Positions 35,440-44,239 are shown, counted from the first letter of the stretch. The stretch: 64,000 nt of DNA from Collinsella sp. TF08-11AT (GCF_003437035.1 NZ_QSRL01000002.1:186001-250000); one strand, 5' to 3'. Notes: generated by a model not told the origin, from the letters alone. Made by a program: numbers and translations.

Positions 35440-35889
35440 ATGGTTAAGATCAATCGAAAATGGGCGGTCGTGACCTGCCTGATGGCGCTCTTGATCTGGG
35501 GCAATTCGCTGGTTCCCGGCTCGGGGTCGGGCTCGCTGAGCCTAACAGTCATGGAAGCTATCCGCGGTTCCCTGCACGGCGTGGGACTTCCATATGCATG
35601 GGTGACCAATTTTGTTGTTCGCAAGTGCGCGCATTTTACCGAGTATATGGTGCTCGGTATCTTGGCAACGCACGCCTTTGATTTTGAGGGCCGGCGCACC
35701 TTTGACGTGCTGCTGCCCACGGCGGTGTTCCTGCTGCTGATTCCCTCGATCGACGAGACGATTCAGCTCTTTGTGCCGGGACGCGCCGGCATGATCACCG
35801 ATGTGATGATCGACTGCTGTGGTGCGGCAACGGGCGTTGTGCTCCGATATCTCTTACGGCCGCTGATGCGCGCCAAAAAAGCCGCCTAG
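35440..35889 (+). CDS. VanZ-like family membrane protein
   Basis: 149 aa with about four membrane helices. Family motifs RKCAHFTEY and DETIQLFVPGRAG are present. VanZ-like proteins are small integral membrane proteins; VanZ itself gives low-level teicoplanin resistance, but for most relatives the role is unknown. It starts 8 bp after the previous gene; its stop codon lies inside the stem of the following terminator. Confidence 0.8.
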   Translation: MVKINRKWAVVTCLMALLIWGNSLVPGSGSGSLSLTVMEAIRGSLHGVGLPYAWVTNFVVRKCAHFTEYMVLGILATHAFDFEGRRTFDVLLPTAVFLLLIPSIDETIQLFVPGRAGMITDVMIDCCGAATGVVLRYLLRPLMRAKKAA

Positions 35890-35921
35890 GACGTATTGTT
35901 TGGTCCTAGGCGGCCTTTTTT
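35881..35921 (+). terminator. terminator of the VanZ-like gene
   Basis: Perfect 12-bp stem GCCGCCTAGGAC/GTCCTAGGCGGC followed by a T run. Confidence 0.85.
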
Positions 35922-36003
35922 ATTTGAGGGCTTATATGAGGCGTGGTGGCGTCGTTCCGTAGGTCGGATTTGCCGGGCGCGCCACGCCCTGTGGGTGCGT
36001 CTG

Positions 36004-36894
36004 CTACTGAAGCGCCTGAGCGCCCAGGGCCAAGCAGCCCATAATGCCCTGTTTGCCCTCGAGGCTGTTGTTGACGATATAGCTATCAATGTCGGCCATC
36101 TCGGGCGTGACGATGTAGCCGTTGAGCATCTCGGCGCACTTCTTGCGCGCGAGCGGCACGATGGGAGTGTGGTCGGCCACGCCGCCGCCGACGATGATCT
36201 TTTGCGGCGCGTAGCACAGCGTGTAGGTCATGAGTGCCTGTGCCAGATAGCCGGCGAGCAGGTCCATGGCTTCCGGGTCATCAGCCATGTCTCCGGCGCT
36301 CTTGCCATCCCAGCGCTTTCTAACGCCGGGGCCGGCGATGAGGCCCTCGAGGCAGTTGTCGTGGAAGGGGCAGCCGCTGTGCTCGCCGATGGTGTCGCGC
36401 GGGTCGCGCGTGACCAGGATGTGGCCGGCCTCGGGATGCATCATGCCGTGCACGAGCTTACCGCCCGAGAGCACGCCGGCGCCCACGCCGGTACCGATGG
36501 TCAGATACACCACGTCAGTGAGGCCCTGGGCGCAACCAAAGGTGACCTTGCCCAGGCAGGCGACGTTGACGTCGGTGTCGTAGCCGCAGGGAATATTGAG
36601 CTCGTTTTGGATGGTGCCCAGCAGGTCAAAGTAGCGCCATGCCGTTTTGGGCGTCTCCAGGATCTTGCCGTATTGGGACGAGGCAGGGTTGACTGCGGTG
36701 GGGCCAAAGGCGCCGATGCCCAGCGCGGCGATGTCCTTGTCGGCAAACCATGCGTTGACGGCCTCAACGGTCTCCTGCGGGGTCGTGGTCGCAATCTGCT
36801 CGCGTTCCAGGACCGTGCCGTCTGCATAGCCCGTGGCGCAGACCATCTTGGTGCCGCCGGCCTCGAGCGCTCCGATAAGCTGCTGCTCTGCCAT
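36004..36894 (-). CDS. ROK-family sugar kinase, probably fructokinase
   Basis: 296 aa. N-terminal phosphate loop GALEAGGTKMVCA, then IGTGVGAG and the ROK metal-binding segment HPEAGH with CPFHDNCLEG. The close pattern EAGGTK with this Cys/His set is that of ScrK/YdhR-type fructokinases, which phosphorylate fructose (and related hexoses) with ATP. RBS GAGAGAGG precedes the start. No sugar transporter is adjacent. An inverted repeat lies in its promoter. Confidence 0.85.
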   Translation of the reverse strand: MAEQQLIGALEAGGTKMVCATGYADGTVLEREQIATTTPQETVEAVNAWFADKDIAALGIGAFGPTAVNPASSQYGKILETPKTAWRYFDLLGTIQNELNIPCGYDTDVNVACLGKVTFGCAQGLTDVVYLTIGTGVGAGVLSGGKLVHGMMHPEAGHILVTRDPRDTIGEHSGCPFHDNCLEGLIAGPGVRKRWDGKSAGDMADDPEAMDLLAGYLAQALMTYTLCYAPQKIIVGGGVADHTPIVPLARKKCAEMLNGYIVTPEMADIDSYIVNNSLEGKQGIMGCLALGAQALQ

Positions 36895-36935
36895 AGTATT
36901 CCTCTCTCCGGGATGAGTTGCTCCGTGACTAAAAT

Positions 36936-36969
36936 ATAGCGCTCTAAACCATTTAAGAAAGCGCTATAA
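36936..36969 (-). promoter_or_regulatory. inverted repeat upstream of the sugar kinase
   Basis: TATAGCGCT ... AGCGCTATA, 9-bp arms separated by about 16 nt, 40-75 bp before the kinase start. Symmetry and position suit a repressor operator; no regulator gene is nearby. Confidence 0.45.
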
Positions 36970-37010
36970 AAAGAAGCCTCGCAACGCGGCGGGCGATGCG
37001 GGGCTTCTTT
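36967..37010 (-). terminator. terminator of the aminotransferase gene
   Basis: On the minus strand AAGAAGCCCCGC pairs with GCGAGGCTTCTT, followed by TTT. Confidence 0.75.
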
Positions 37011-37035
37011 GGTTACTTTAGTTGCCGGGCCGTCT

Positions 37036-38217
37036 TTACCCGCGCGGGTTGATTTTATCACGTAGCGACTTGAGGTTCTCAAGCGCAGCGTTGAGCGTCT
37101 CGTCTCGCTTGGCAAAGTGGAAACGAATCAGATGGTTGACGGGCTCGCGGAAGAAGCTCGAGCCCGGAACGGCGCCCACGCCCACCTTGGAGGCCAAATC
37201 CTCGCAGAAGTCGAGGTCGCTGTCATAGCCAAACTCCGAGATATCCATCATCACGTAGTAGGCGCCCTGCGGCACGTTGTGCGTAAGGCCGATGCTGTCG
37301 AGTCCCTGACAGAACAGGTCGCGCTTGGCGGTGTAGAGGTCGAGGACCTCCTGGTAATAGCTGTCGTCGAAGTTGAGGGCGGTGACGACGGCTTCCTGCA
37401 GGGGAGCGGCGGCGCCTACGGTGAGGAAGTCGTGGACCTTCTTGATGCGCTCGGTGATCTGGGCTGGGGCAATGGTGTAGCCCAGACGCCAGCCGGTGAT
37501 GGAGTACGTCTTAGACAGTGAGCTGCAGCTGATGGTGCGCTCAAACATGCCGGGCAGCGTGGCCATGTACACGTGCTCGTGGGGCGCGTAGACGATGTGT
37601 TCGTAGACTTCGTCGGTGATGCAGTAGGCGTCGTACTTTTTGCAGAGGTCGGCGATAAAGGTGAGCTCCTCGCGGGTAAAGACCTTGCCGCAGGGGTTGG
37701 ACGGGTTGCACAGGACGATCGCCTTGGGATCGTTGTCGCGGAAGGCTGCCTCGAGCGTCTCGCGGTCAAAGTCGAATGTGGGCGGGTTGAGCGGCACGTA
37801 GATGGGCTCGGCGCCCGAAAGGATCGTGTCGGCGCCGTAGTTTTCGTAGAACGGCGAGAAAATGACGACCTTGTCGCCGGGGTTCGTGACCGTCATCATG
37901 GCGGCCATCATGGCCTCGGTGGAGCCGCAAGTGACTACGATATTCTCGTTGGGGTTCACCGGCATGCCCATAAAGTGCTCCTGCTTGGCGGCGAGCGCCT
38001 CGCGCATGGCCTGGGAGCCCCAGGTGATGGAGTACTGGTGGTAAAGCGGCTTGGGGTCGGCGGCGATGGTGCTCAGGCTATTGAGCAGCTGCGCCGGGGG
38101 ATCGAAGTCAGGGAAGCCCTGCGAGAGATTGACAGCGCCGTACTTATTGGAGATGCGTGTCATGCGGCGGATGACCGAATCGGTAAACGTTGCCGTACGG
38201 TTGGAGAGTTCTTTCAT
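37036..38217 (-). CDS. class I/II PLP-dependent aminotransferase
   Basis: 393 aa. Fold-type I aminotransferase: substrate loop NLSQGFPDFDPP, NPSNPCGKVF, and the PLP-lysine site SSLSKTYSITGWRLGY. The N-terminus and the SQGFPDFD block resemble the kynurenine/methionine aminotransferase group (YbdL-like). It moves amino groups between an amino acid and a keto acid; the substrate cannot be told from sequence alone. Start at 38217, after AAAGGA, is better supported than a frame start 6 codons upstream. Confidence 0.87.
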   Translation of the reverse strand: MKELSNRTATFTDSVIRRMTRISNKYGAVNLSQGFPDFDPPAQLLNSLSTIAADPKPLYHQYSITWGSQAMREALAAKQEHFMGMPVNPNENIVVTCGSTEAMMAAMMTVTNPGDKVVIFSPFYENYGADTILSGAEPIYVPLNPPTFDFDRETLEAAFRDNDPKAIVLCNPSNPCGKVFTREELTFIADLCKKYDAYCITDEVYEHIVYAPHEHVYMATLPGMFERTISCSSLSKTYSITGWRLGYTIAPAQITERIKKVHDFLTVGAAAPLQEAVVTALNFDDSYYQEVLDLYTAKRDLFCQGLDSIGLTHNVPQGAYYVMMDISEFGYDSDLDFCEDLASKVGVGAVPGSSFFREPVNHLIRFHFAKRDETLNAALENLKSLRDKINPRG

Positions 38218-38327
38218 GCCGGTCCTTTCGAGCATTTGCAGTGGGGCAAGTTTACTCCTATGAAACCGGTGGGAATTGCTCGAAACGCGCTTGAAAAACT
38301 CTTTTCAAAATTCTTGAAAATTGGGGC

Positions 38328-38356
38328 TTGCATCGCGTGGCGTTCCTTGCAATAAT
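38328..38356 (+). promoter_or_regulatory. promoter of the tRNA-His/Lys cluster
   Basis: TTGCAT (38328-38333), 17-nt spacer, AATAAT (38351-38356), 26 nt before tRNA-His. Confidence 0.55.
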
Positions 38357-38382
38357 AGTCGAGCGCGAAGCGCACAGGACAC

Positions 38383-38460
38383 GGTGGGTGTAGCTCAGTT
38401 GGCTAGAGCGACGGGTTGTGGTCCCGTAGGTCGAGGGTTCGAGTCCCTTTACCCACCCCA
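38383..38460 (+). tRNA. tRNA-His (GTG)
   Basis: Anticodon loop TTGTGGT within stem CGGG/CCCG. The extra G at the 5' end (G-1) faces C73, a histidine-tRNA identity mark. CCA is encoded at 38458-38460. Confidence 0.95.
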
Positions 38461-38482
38461 GTTCTTGCTTCGTGTTGATATC

Positions 38483-38558
38483 GGGTCGTTAGCTCAGTTG
38501 GTAGAGCAGGGGACTCTTAATCCCAAGGTCCAGGGTTCGACCCCCTGACGGCCCACCA
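38483..38558 (+). tRNA. tRNA-Lys (CTT), copy 1
   Basis: Full cloverleaf with acceptor GGGTCGT/ACGGCCC and anticodon loop CTCTTAA. CCA is encoded. The 73-nt body is identical to copy 2. Confidence 0.95.
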
Positions 38559-38601
38559 CACGATATCTCCTCTAAAGTCCGCCACAACGGACTTTAGCTT
38601 T

Positions 38602-38674
38602 GGGTCGTTAGCTCAGTTGGTAGAGCAGGGGACTCTTAATCCCAAGGTCCAGGGTTCGACCCCCTGACGGCCCA
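38602..38674 (+). tRNA. tRNA-Lys (CTT), copy 2
   Basis: Same body as copy 1; here the 3' end continues CCC, so CCA is added after transcription. Tandem duplication about 45 bp downstream of copy 1. Confidence 0.95.
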
Positions 38675-38688
38675 CCCAAAGATGATTA

Positions 38689-38719
38689 AGACGGTCAACG
38701 AAGGTTGGCCGTCTTTTTT
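38689..38719 (+). terminator. tRNA cluster terminator
   Basis: AAGACGGTCAAC-GAAG-GTTGGCCGTCTT followed by T residues. Confidence 0.85.
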
Positions 38720-38865
38720 TGTTGACCTTTCATGGGGTCGAACCCGTCGGGGCGCGGAGCTGAGGAAATGCGTGAGCATTTACCAGCGCAGCGCGCAAGG
38801 CGCGAAGCGCCGCAGCGGCCGCCTGCAAAGCAGGCTGACCCCCTGACGGCCCACCAAAGCAAGTT

Positions 38866-38897
38866 AAGACGGTCAACGAAAGTTGGCCGTCTTTTTT
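38866..38897 (+). terminator. duplicate terminator
   Basis: Copy of the previous terminator inside the second direct repeat; same stem, one base changed in the loop. Confidence 0.75.
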
Positions 38898-38965
38898 GTT
38901 GACCTCGCTTGGGGTCGAACCCGAAAGGGCACAGCCGCTTTCACAGATCGAGTCTACCCTGGGGA

Positions 38966-39328
38966 TCAGTAAAACCGGCGCGTCTGCACGGCGAAGTACG
39001 CCTGTGCGAGCGCGATTTCTTGCTTGTTTGAATCTCCGTTCTGGGCGATTAAATAGCATGCATAGCGCGTAAGTTTGTAGTCTTTAACCGCGCGAGCGGC
39101 GACACCGGCAGTTACCATTTTCGTGGTGTCACGAAAATGGGAATCAACTGGAGTTTTGTTTGTTTCGCACGAGACTTTTGCCCTCTTAACAACTTCGGCA
39201 AAGTTCTCCCATCGAGTGTACCCCATAGGTTCCATTAAATCGCGTGCGAGCCAATACTCAACGCCGTCTTCCACATTGGCGTAGCTATCAAGTTCGACAC
39301 GCCACTTCTCGATATCTCTACTGTCCAT
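38966..39328 (-). pseudogene. truncated DinD-like protein
   Basis: 120 aa matching the N-terminal half of DNA-damage-inducible protein D: YWLARDLMEPMGYTRWENF, then DYKLTRYACYLIAQNGD and AQAYFAVQTR. DinD proteins are about 270 aa; this frame stops right after the FAVQTR block. It lies beside the duplicated tRNA-Lys 3' end and looks like the remnant of a gene brought in with a mobile element and cut off. It may still be expressed (AGGAGGAG precedes the start). Confidence 0.7.
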
Positions 39329-39411
39329 ATCTCCTCCTCGCTGGCCTATTGTCTATGCGGGCTTTGCCCGCTCTGTATTCAGAATTAGGATACGCTGCCG
39401 TGCGGACACGA

Positions 39412-39447
39412 ATGGGCCCCGTGCCACTTCGATTTCACGGGGCCCAT
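39412..39447 (-). terminator. hairpin behind the flavoprotein gene
   Basis: ATGGGCCCCGTG/CACGGGGCCCAT, 12-bp arms and a 12-nt loop, 40-80 bp after the flavoprotein stop. No T run. Confidence 0.5.
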
Positions 39448-39489
39448 AGATATCGATTAGTTGTGTTTTGCTTTAGATGGGTGTCCAGT

Positions 39490-41016
39490 TTAATTCGCTC
39501 GATAGTGCGATCCGAGGCTTTCGGTTCGCTTGCGCATGGCTTTGACCATTTTCTGTGCTAGCTGAATCTGCGACTGTATGCGGGCGAGCGCAGCGATTTC
39601 GCTGTCGTTGGCATGCGGCTTATTTAGAGCTGTGGCATCATCTTGAATGTTTTCAAGCTCGTGCAGTGCCTCGGATAGGCCTGTTTCGGTCCTGTTGATC
39701 ATGCAATAGGTGCTCATCGTGTGCCTTAGGCTGTGTGTCAGGCGTTCAGCATCTGTTGCGGCTATGCCGTACTGGGGGAGGGCGATATCCGCCTTCAGGG
39801 CTGTCTCGGGCTCTTTCTGTGCTGCTTGGGCTGCCGATGCGCCTGCGATGCGCCCGAACACGATGCCGTTGGCGCTTGACAAGCCACCAATGCGGTCGGC
39901 GCCGTGCATGCCGCCTGTTGCCTCACCGCAGGCGTAGAGGCCCTCAACGCCTGCGTACGCGGTCTTGTCGATTTTGATACCGCCGTTGGCGGCGTGGGCA
40001 TACATCGCCACGCGCATCTCGTCGGTCGGCGCGATGCCGTGCTCGTCTTGCAGCCAGGTGGCAAAGGTCTGCACAAACTCGGGGATGTCCTCGCGGGGGA
40101 AGTCGTAGTGGAGCGCCAGGCCCTCTGCACCTGCCTGATCTATGACGAGGTCGATGGCGCGGGAGGCCAAGCGCGAGGTGAAAGGACCATATCCAGAGCG
40201 CTGCTCAAGCAGATCGTTTAGCTTGCCGTCGGCAATATCGACCGGCTGGTCTACATGTACGTAGCGCCAGGTTTTCTCGTTGAAGACCAGGTTGCGCTTG
40301 GGCTCGATGAAGCCGGGCATCATCTGCATGAATTCTATATTAGTAAGCGATGCGCCGTGCGCCAGTGCGATGGCCTGCGAGGAGCTGAGCACATCAGCCG
40401 ACGTAAGGCTGCGCTCGAACAGGCCGCCTGTGCCACCGGCTGCGATGATCGTGGCCTTGGCAGCAAAGGGCACGATTCGATTTTCGGTAAGGTCGTAGAG
40501 CACGGTTCCGGTGATTCTGCCGTTCGTGTTCTCAACAAGGTCGATAAGCTCATGGCGGGGGAGCAGGCGAATGCCGAGTGACTCGATTCGGGTCGTCAGA
40601 GCGTCCTCAAGGGGCTTGCGGGTGAGGCCGCGCCACATGCGCGTCTTGTGGTCAAAGCAGGGGATAAACTGCTTTTGCTGAGCGCTCTCAGCGCTTTGCG
40701 GACGCTGGAGCTCAACGCCCAGGTCTTGCTCGAGCCATTCAATTGCCTGGGGAATGCCGTGGACAAACGTCTGGACAAGCTCGGGGTCGGCGACGCCGCC
40801 ACCAACGGTCTGGATGGTGTCGATGAGGTCTTGTTCGTCGTCTTCGTTAACGGGTCCGATAAGCCCCAAGCCCCAGGTTCCGGGGAAGAAACTCGATCCA
40901 CTCATAGTCTTGCCGGCGCTTGCCACAGCGACGGTTGCACCCGTGCGCGCCGCTTCGATGGCGGCGCAAAGGCCCGCAATGCCAGATCCAATTACCAGTA
41001 CATCAGTCGATTCCAT
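39490..41016 (-). CDS. FAD-dependent oxidoreductase, fumarate reductase/L-aspartate oxidase family
   Basis: 508 aa. N-terminal dinucleotide fold VLVIGSGIAGLCAAIEAA, the SGSSFF segment, IIAAGGTGGLF, and the C-terminal FAD-binding block GLYACGEATGGMHGADRIGG. The family transfers electrons between FAD and a dicarboxylate or similar acceptor. The block resembles fumarate reductase/urocanate reductase flavoproteins more than classical NadB, and nadA/nadC are absent nearby, so aspartate oxidase is uncertain. There is no visible secretion signal or heme-binding motif. Start 41016 follows AAAGGA. Confidence 0.8.
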   Translation of the reverse strand: MESTDVLVIGSGIAGLCAAIEAARTGATVAVASAGKTMSGSSFFPGTWGLGLIGPVNEDDEQDLIDTIQTVGGGVADPELVQTFVHGIPQAIEWLEQDLGVELQRPQSAESAQQKQFIPCFDHKTRMWRGLTRKPLEDALTTRIESLGIRLLPRHELIDLVENTNGRITGTVLYDLTENRIVPFAAKATIIAAGGTGGLFERSLTSADVLSSSQAIALAHGASLTNIEFMQMMPGFIEPKRNLVFNEKTWRYVHVDQPVDIADGKLNDLLEQRSGYGPFTSRLASRAIDLVIDQAGAEGLALHYDFPREDIPEFVQTFATWLQDEHGIAPTDEMRVAMYAHAANGGIKIDKTAYAGVEGLYACGEATGGMHGADRIGGLSSANGIVFGRIAGASAAQAAQKEPETALKADIALPQYGIAATDAERLTHSLRHTMSTYCMINRTETGLSEALHELENIQDDATALNKPHANDSEIAALARIQSQIQLAQKMVKAMRKRTESLGSHYRAN

Positions 41017-41208
41017 CGGATTCCTTTCTCGTCCGGCGCATTGTCGCACGGGTGATCGGTAATGGGGCCGCAAAGACTCGGCAAATCGGTAAAGGGCACA
41101 TATGACAGGTGGGCGTCATGGACGCTCTGACGTTTCATCTCGTCACATCTCGTATTTCGCCCCAACTGATATATCGGCATTCGCTACCCTGCGATAGCGC
41201 AAACAAAA

Positions 41209-41238
41209 AGAGCCGCTACCTCGAAAGGTAGCGGCTCT
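41209..41238 (-). terminator. terminator of the GGGtGRT gene
   Basis: 13-bp stem AGAGCCGCTACCT/AGGTAGCGGCTCT, loop TTCG on the minus strand, followed by TTTTTG. Confidence 0.88.
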
Positions 41239-41272
41239 AAAGCTCAACTATATGAGCATCGCGCGGGCGCGA

Positions 41273-42277
41273 TTAGGCCTTGAGGGCCTCCTCGACGGCG
41301 ACAGCGCAGGCGACGGTGGCACCGACCATGGGGTTGTTGCCCATGCCGATGAGACCCATCATGTCGACGTGCGCAGGCACGGAGGAAGAACCGGCGAACT
41401 GGGCGTCGGAGTGCATACGGCCCATGGTGTCGGTCATGCCGTAAGAGGCAGGGCCGGCGCCCATGTTGTCCGGGTGCAGGGTACGGCCAGTGCCGCCACC
41501 AGAAGCGACGGAGAAGTACTTCTTGCCAGCCTCGAGGCGCTCCTTCTTGTAGGTGCCAGCGACGGGGTGCTGGAAGCGCGTGGGGTTGGTGGAGTTGCCG
41601 GTGATCGAGATGTCGACGTTCTCGTGCCACATGATGGCAACGCCCTCGCGGACGTCGTCGGAGCCGTAGCAGTTAACGGCAGCGCGGGGACCATCGGAGT
41701 AGGGGATGGTCTCGACGACCTTGAGCTCGCCCGTGTAGTAGTCGAACTGAGTCTTCACATAGGTGAAGCCGTTGATGCGGGCGATGATCTGGGCGGCGTC
41801 CTTGCCCAGACCGTTCAGGATAACGCGCAGCGGCTTCTTGCGAGCCTTGTTGGCGTTCAGAGCCAGGCCGATAGCACCCTCAGCGGCAGCGAAGGACTCG
41901 TGGCCGGCCAGGAAGGCGAAGCACTCGGTGTCGTCGGAGAGCAGCATAGCGCCCAGGTTGCCGTGGCCCAGACCGACTTTGCGGTCCTCAGCGACGGAGC
42001 CGGGAACGGTGAAGGCCTGGATGCCCTCGCCGATGATGGCGGCAGCCTCAGAAGCAGTCTTGGCGCCACGCTTGACAGCGAGAGCGCAGCCGAGGGTGTA
42101 GGCCCACTCGGCGTTCTGGAAGGCGATGGACTGGGTGTTGTTGACGATCTCACGCGGGTTGAAGCCCTTGTCGGTGCAGATCTGCAGAGCTTCCTCGAGG
42201 GAGGCGATGCCGTTGTCGGCGAGGCACTTGTTGATCTTGTCAGCGCGGCGCTCGTAACCTTCGAACGTAACAGTCAT
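41273..42277 (-). CDS. GGGtGRT protein
   Basis: 334 aa. Carries the name-giving motif ASGGGTGRTLHPDN near residue 255, with TGNSTNPTRFQHP before it and conserved Gly-rich segments (GLGHGNLGAML, GMGNNPMVGATVA). The family is known by this motif and is encoded beside a NifU-like scaffold, as here, 18 bp downstream of it. Its reaction is not known to me. Strong ribosome site GGGAGGGA and codon choice suggest good expression. Confidence 0.85.
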   Translation of the reverse strand: MTVTFEGYERRADKINKCLADNGIASLEEALQICTDKGFNPREIVNNTQSIAFQNAEWAYTLGCALAVKRGAKTASEAAAIIGEGIQAFTVPGSVAEDRKVGLGHGNLGAMLLSDDTECFAFLAGHESFAAAEGAIGLALNANKARKKPLRVILNGLGKDAAQIIARINGFTYVKTQFDYYTGELKVVETIPYSDGPRAAVNCYGSDDVREGVAIMWHENVDISITGNSTNPTRFQHPVAGTYKKERLEAGKKYFSVASGGGTGRTLHPDNMGAGPASYGMTDTMGRMHSDAQFAGSSSVPAHVDMMGLIGMGNNPMVGATVACAVAVEEALKA

Positions 42278-42295
42278 AGTTATTTCCCTCCCTTT

Positions 42296-43030
42296 CTACT
42301 CGTGAACCGGGAACACGCTGGCGACGGAGTGAGTCTCCTCGTCGGTGCGCGGGTCGATGTACTTGGCAGCGTTCTCCCACTGACCATAGTGGCCCATAGC
42401 GCCAGCGATGGCCTCCTCGGGGGTCTTGCCGGCCTTGACGGCGTCGGTGAACTTGCCGAGGTTCAGGAACTCGAATGCGATGATCTCGTTCTTGTCGTTG
42501 AGAGCCATGCGGGTGACGTAGCCCTGAGCGAGCTCGAGGTAACGAGCGCCCTTGGCCTTGGTGCCGAACATGGTGCCGACCTGAGAGCGAAGGCCCTTGC
42601 CGAGGTCGTCGAGGGAGGCGCCCACGGGCAAGCCGCCCTCGGAGAACGCGGTCTGGCTGCGGCCGTAAACGATCTGCAGGAAGATCTCGCGCATAGCAAC
42701 GTTGATGGCGTCGCAGACGAGGTCGGTGTTGAGGGCCTCGAGGATGGTCTTACCGGGAAGGATCTCGGAAGCCATGGCGGCAGAGTGGGTCATGCCCGAG
42801 CAGCCGATGGTCTCAACGAGGGCCTCCTCGATGATGCCGTCCTTGACGTTCAGCGTGAGCTTGCAGGCGCCCTGCTGAGGTGCGCACCAACCCACACCGT
42901 GCGTAAGACCGGAGATGTCGGAAATCTCCTTAGCCTGGACCCACTTGCCCTCCTCGGGGATGGGTGCGGGGCCGTGGTATGCACCCTTGGCAACGGGGCA
43001 CATGTTCTCCACTTCCTGTGAGTACTGCAT
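42296..43030 (-). CDS. NifU-like iron-sulfur scaffold protein, partner of GGGtGRT protein
   Basis: 244 aa. NifU/IscU-N fold with Cys residues at WCAPQQGACKL and IGCSGMTHSAAMASE. It is larger than SufU and unlike the sufU at 44.3 kb, so the window holds two distinct scaffold-type proteins. It forms an operon with the downstream GGGtGRT gene. Start 43030 follows GGAGAGG; the frame is open 28 codons upstream. Fe-S binding is expected from the family; the pathway served is unknown. Confidence 0.82.
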   Translation of the reverse strand: MQYSQEVENMCPVAKGAYHGPAPIPEEGKWVQAKEISDISGLTHGVGWCAPQQGACKLTLNVKDGIIEEALVETIGCSGMTHSAAMASEILPGKTILEALNTDLVCDAINVAMREIFLQIVYGRSQTAFSEGGLPVGASLDDLGKGLRSQVGTMFGTKAKGARYLELAQGYVTRMALNDKNEIIAFEFLNLGKFTDAVKAGKTPEEAIAGAMGHYGQWENAAKYIDPRTDEETHSVASVFPVHE

Positions 43031-43433
43031 GCCTCTCCTCTCTATCGTGTTGGCGTCCCGTCTGGGGGTCGTGGCTGGCGATTGCCGGGCGACCCTTCGA
43101 AAGGGACATGACATGCAGCCCCTATAATACCGCGAAATGCACGGAATATTCGGCGAACGGCTCAGTTTTCGTAGCGAGAAGTCCGGAAGTTTTAATTGAA
43201 ACGGTTTAACTATATGTTCTGTGGTCGCGAACTTCCGTAGAGGGGGTTCGTCTTGGGCAAGCTTTTGGTCAGCTCTTGTATGCGTTGCGGGGTCTGACCT
43301 GTTGCAACGGTGCCGTTCGCCGCCCGTTTACTGCCTTTGGCCGCGCGAGTGTATTGTTTTGCGTGAATGTTTTGATGGCACGCTTCAATCGTGCTGTATT
43401 GGATGGCAATCAGATCCCGGCGAAGGGAGCGCC
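43031..43433. other. intergenic region with promoter and inverted repeat
   Basis: About 400 bp between the scaffold gene (minus) and the transposase gene (plus). On the minus strand TATTAT at 43124-43129 could be the scaffold promoter -10. CGGAAGTT (43184-43191) and AACTTCCG (43230-43237) form an 8-bp inverted repeat with a 38-nt interior. A frame is open ahead of the transposase start but has no ribosome site. Confidence 0.4.
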
Positions 43434-44234
43434 ATGCAGCGCGTTTGGAGAACGGTTACCGGCTTTTACCATGTCTGTGCCCGCGGTGTGGGCAAGCAGC
43501 TCATCTTTGAGGGCGATGAAGACCGGTGGGAGTTTTTGGAGCTGATGCGCGATTGCTGCCGCGAGGCGGGCGTGACGGTTGTCGCCTGGTGCCTTATGGG
43601 CAATCACGTGCATTTGGTGCTTGCAGATTACGAGGACGCGATGAGCGCGGCGATGCACCGGCTGCTTTTGACGTACGCGCGGCGGTTCAATAAACGCACG
43701 GGGCGCACGGGCCATCTGTTCCAGAACCGTTTTGACCGGCGCTCGCTCGATACCGACCGTTATCTGATGGCTGCCATTCGCTATGTTCACGCTAATCCGC
43801 AGGAGGCGGGTATCGCCCTGATCGAGCGTTATCCCTGGAGCAGCTTTGCCGAGTATCTTCGAGCGTATGACAACGATATGACGAGGGGATTTTCGGACCC
43901 TTCTTGTGTTCTCGAGCTCTTTGAGTCTGCCAAGGGGTTTCTGGATTATTCTCTGTCGATGCCCGATGGTTCCGATCCGGTGATTCACGATATGGATGAG
44001 ACGGAGTGGGAGCGGCGTGCGTTTGCCGACAAGATGGCGAAGCGCCTGGGTGTGCCGCTCAACGAACTCAAGACCGTAGCACCCTCGCGGCGAGACGGAA
44101 TCATTTTCGCCCTGCACGATGGCGGCTACACGGTGCGCGAGATCGAACGGTATACGGGAATCAGCAAGAGTACCGTCTCTCGTATCGTGCGCGCTTATGC
44201 GCGGGTGAATGCTCAGGCTGAGGGCTCGGAATAG
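43434..44234 (+). CDS. REP-associated tyrosine transposase (RAYT, Y1/IS200-like)
   Basis: 266 aa. N-terminal Y1 transposase domain: start FYHVCARGVGKQLIF, the HUH metal motif GNHVHLV (His58, His60), and the helix TDRYLMAAIRYVHANPQEAG with tyrosines at 110 and 118, one of which should be catalytic. A C-terminal helix-turn-helix (TVREIERYTGISKSTVSRI) may read DNA. RAYTs are single-copy domesticated relatives of IS200 that act on small palindromes (REPs). A 29-bp palindrome starts 56 bp after the stop, and two more lie at 49.7 kb. ATG 43434 follows GAAGGGAG. Confidence 0.88.
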   Translation: MQRVWRTVTGFYHVCARGVGKQLIFEGDEDRWEFLELMRDCCREAGVTVVAWCLMGNHVHLVLADYEDAMSAAMHRLLLTYARRFNKRTGRTGHLFQNRFDRRSLDTDRYLMAAIRYVHANPQEAGIALIERYPWSSFAEYLRAYDNDMTRGFSDPSCVLELFESAKGFLDYSLSMPDGSDPVIHDMDETEWERRAFADKMAKRLGVPLNELKTVAPSRRDGIIFALHDGGYTVREIERYTGISKSTVSRIVRAYARVNAQAEGSE

Positions 44235-44239
44235 AAAAT

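Larger units (their letters stand above)
38657..38924 (+). repeat. direct repeat of the tRNA-Lys 3' end plus terminator
   Basis: Two copies of about 88 nt, at 38657-38746 and 38837-38924. Each begins with the last about 19 nt of tRNA-Lys (CCCCCTGACGGCCCACC), continues through the terminator and ends GGGGTCGAACCCG, itself the reverse complement of the T-arm. The second copy has no tRNA body in front of it. This is what a lost tRNA copy or a former integration site at tRNA-Lys would leave. Confidence 0.7.

Noticed and set aside
41252..43021. 589-codon plus-strand frame opposite the GGGtGRT and scaffold genes
   Set aside because: Antisense shadow; the minus-strand genes have ribosome sites and family motifs.
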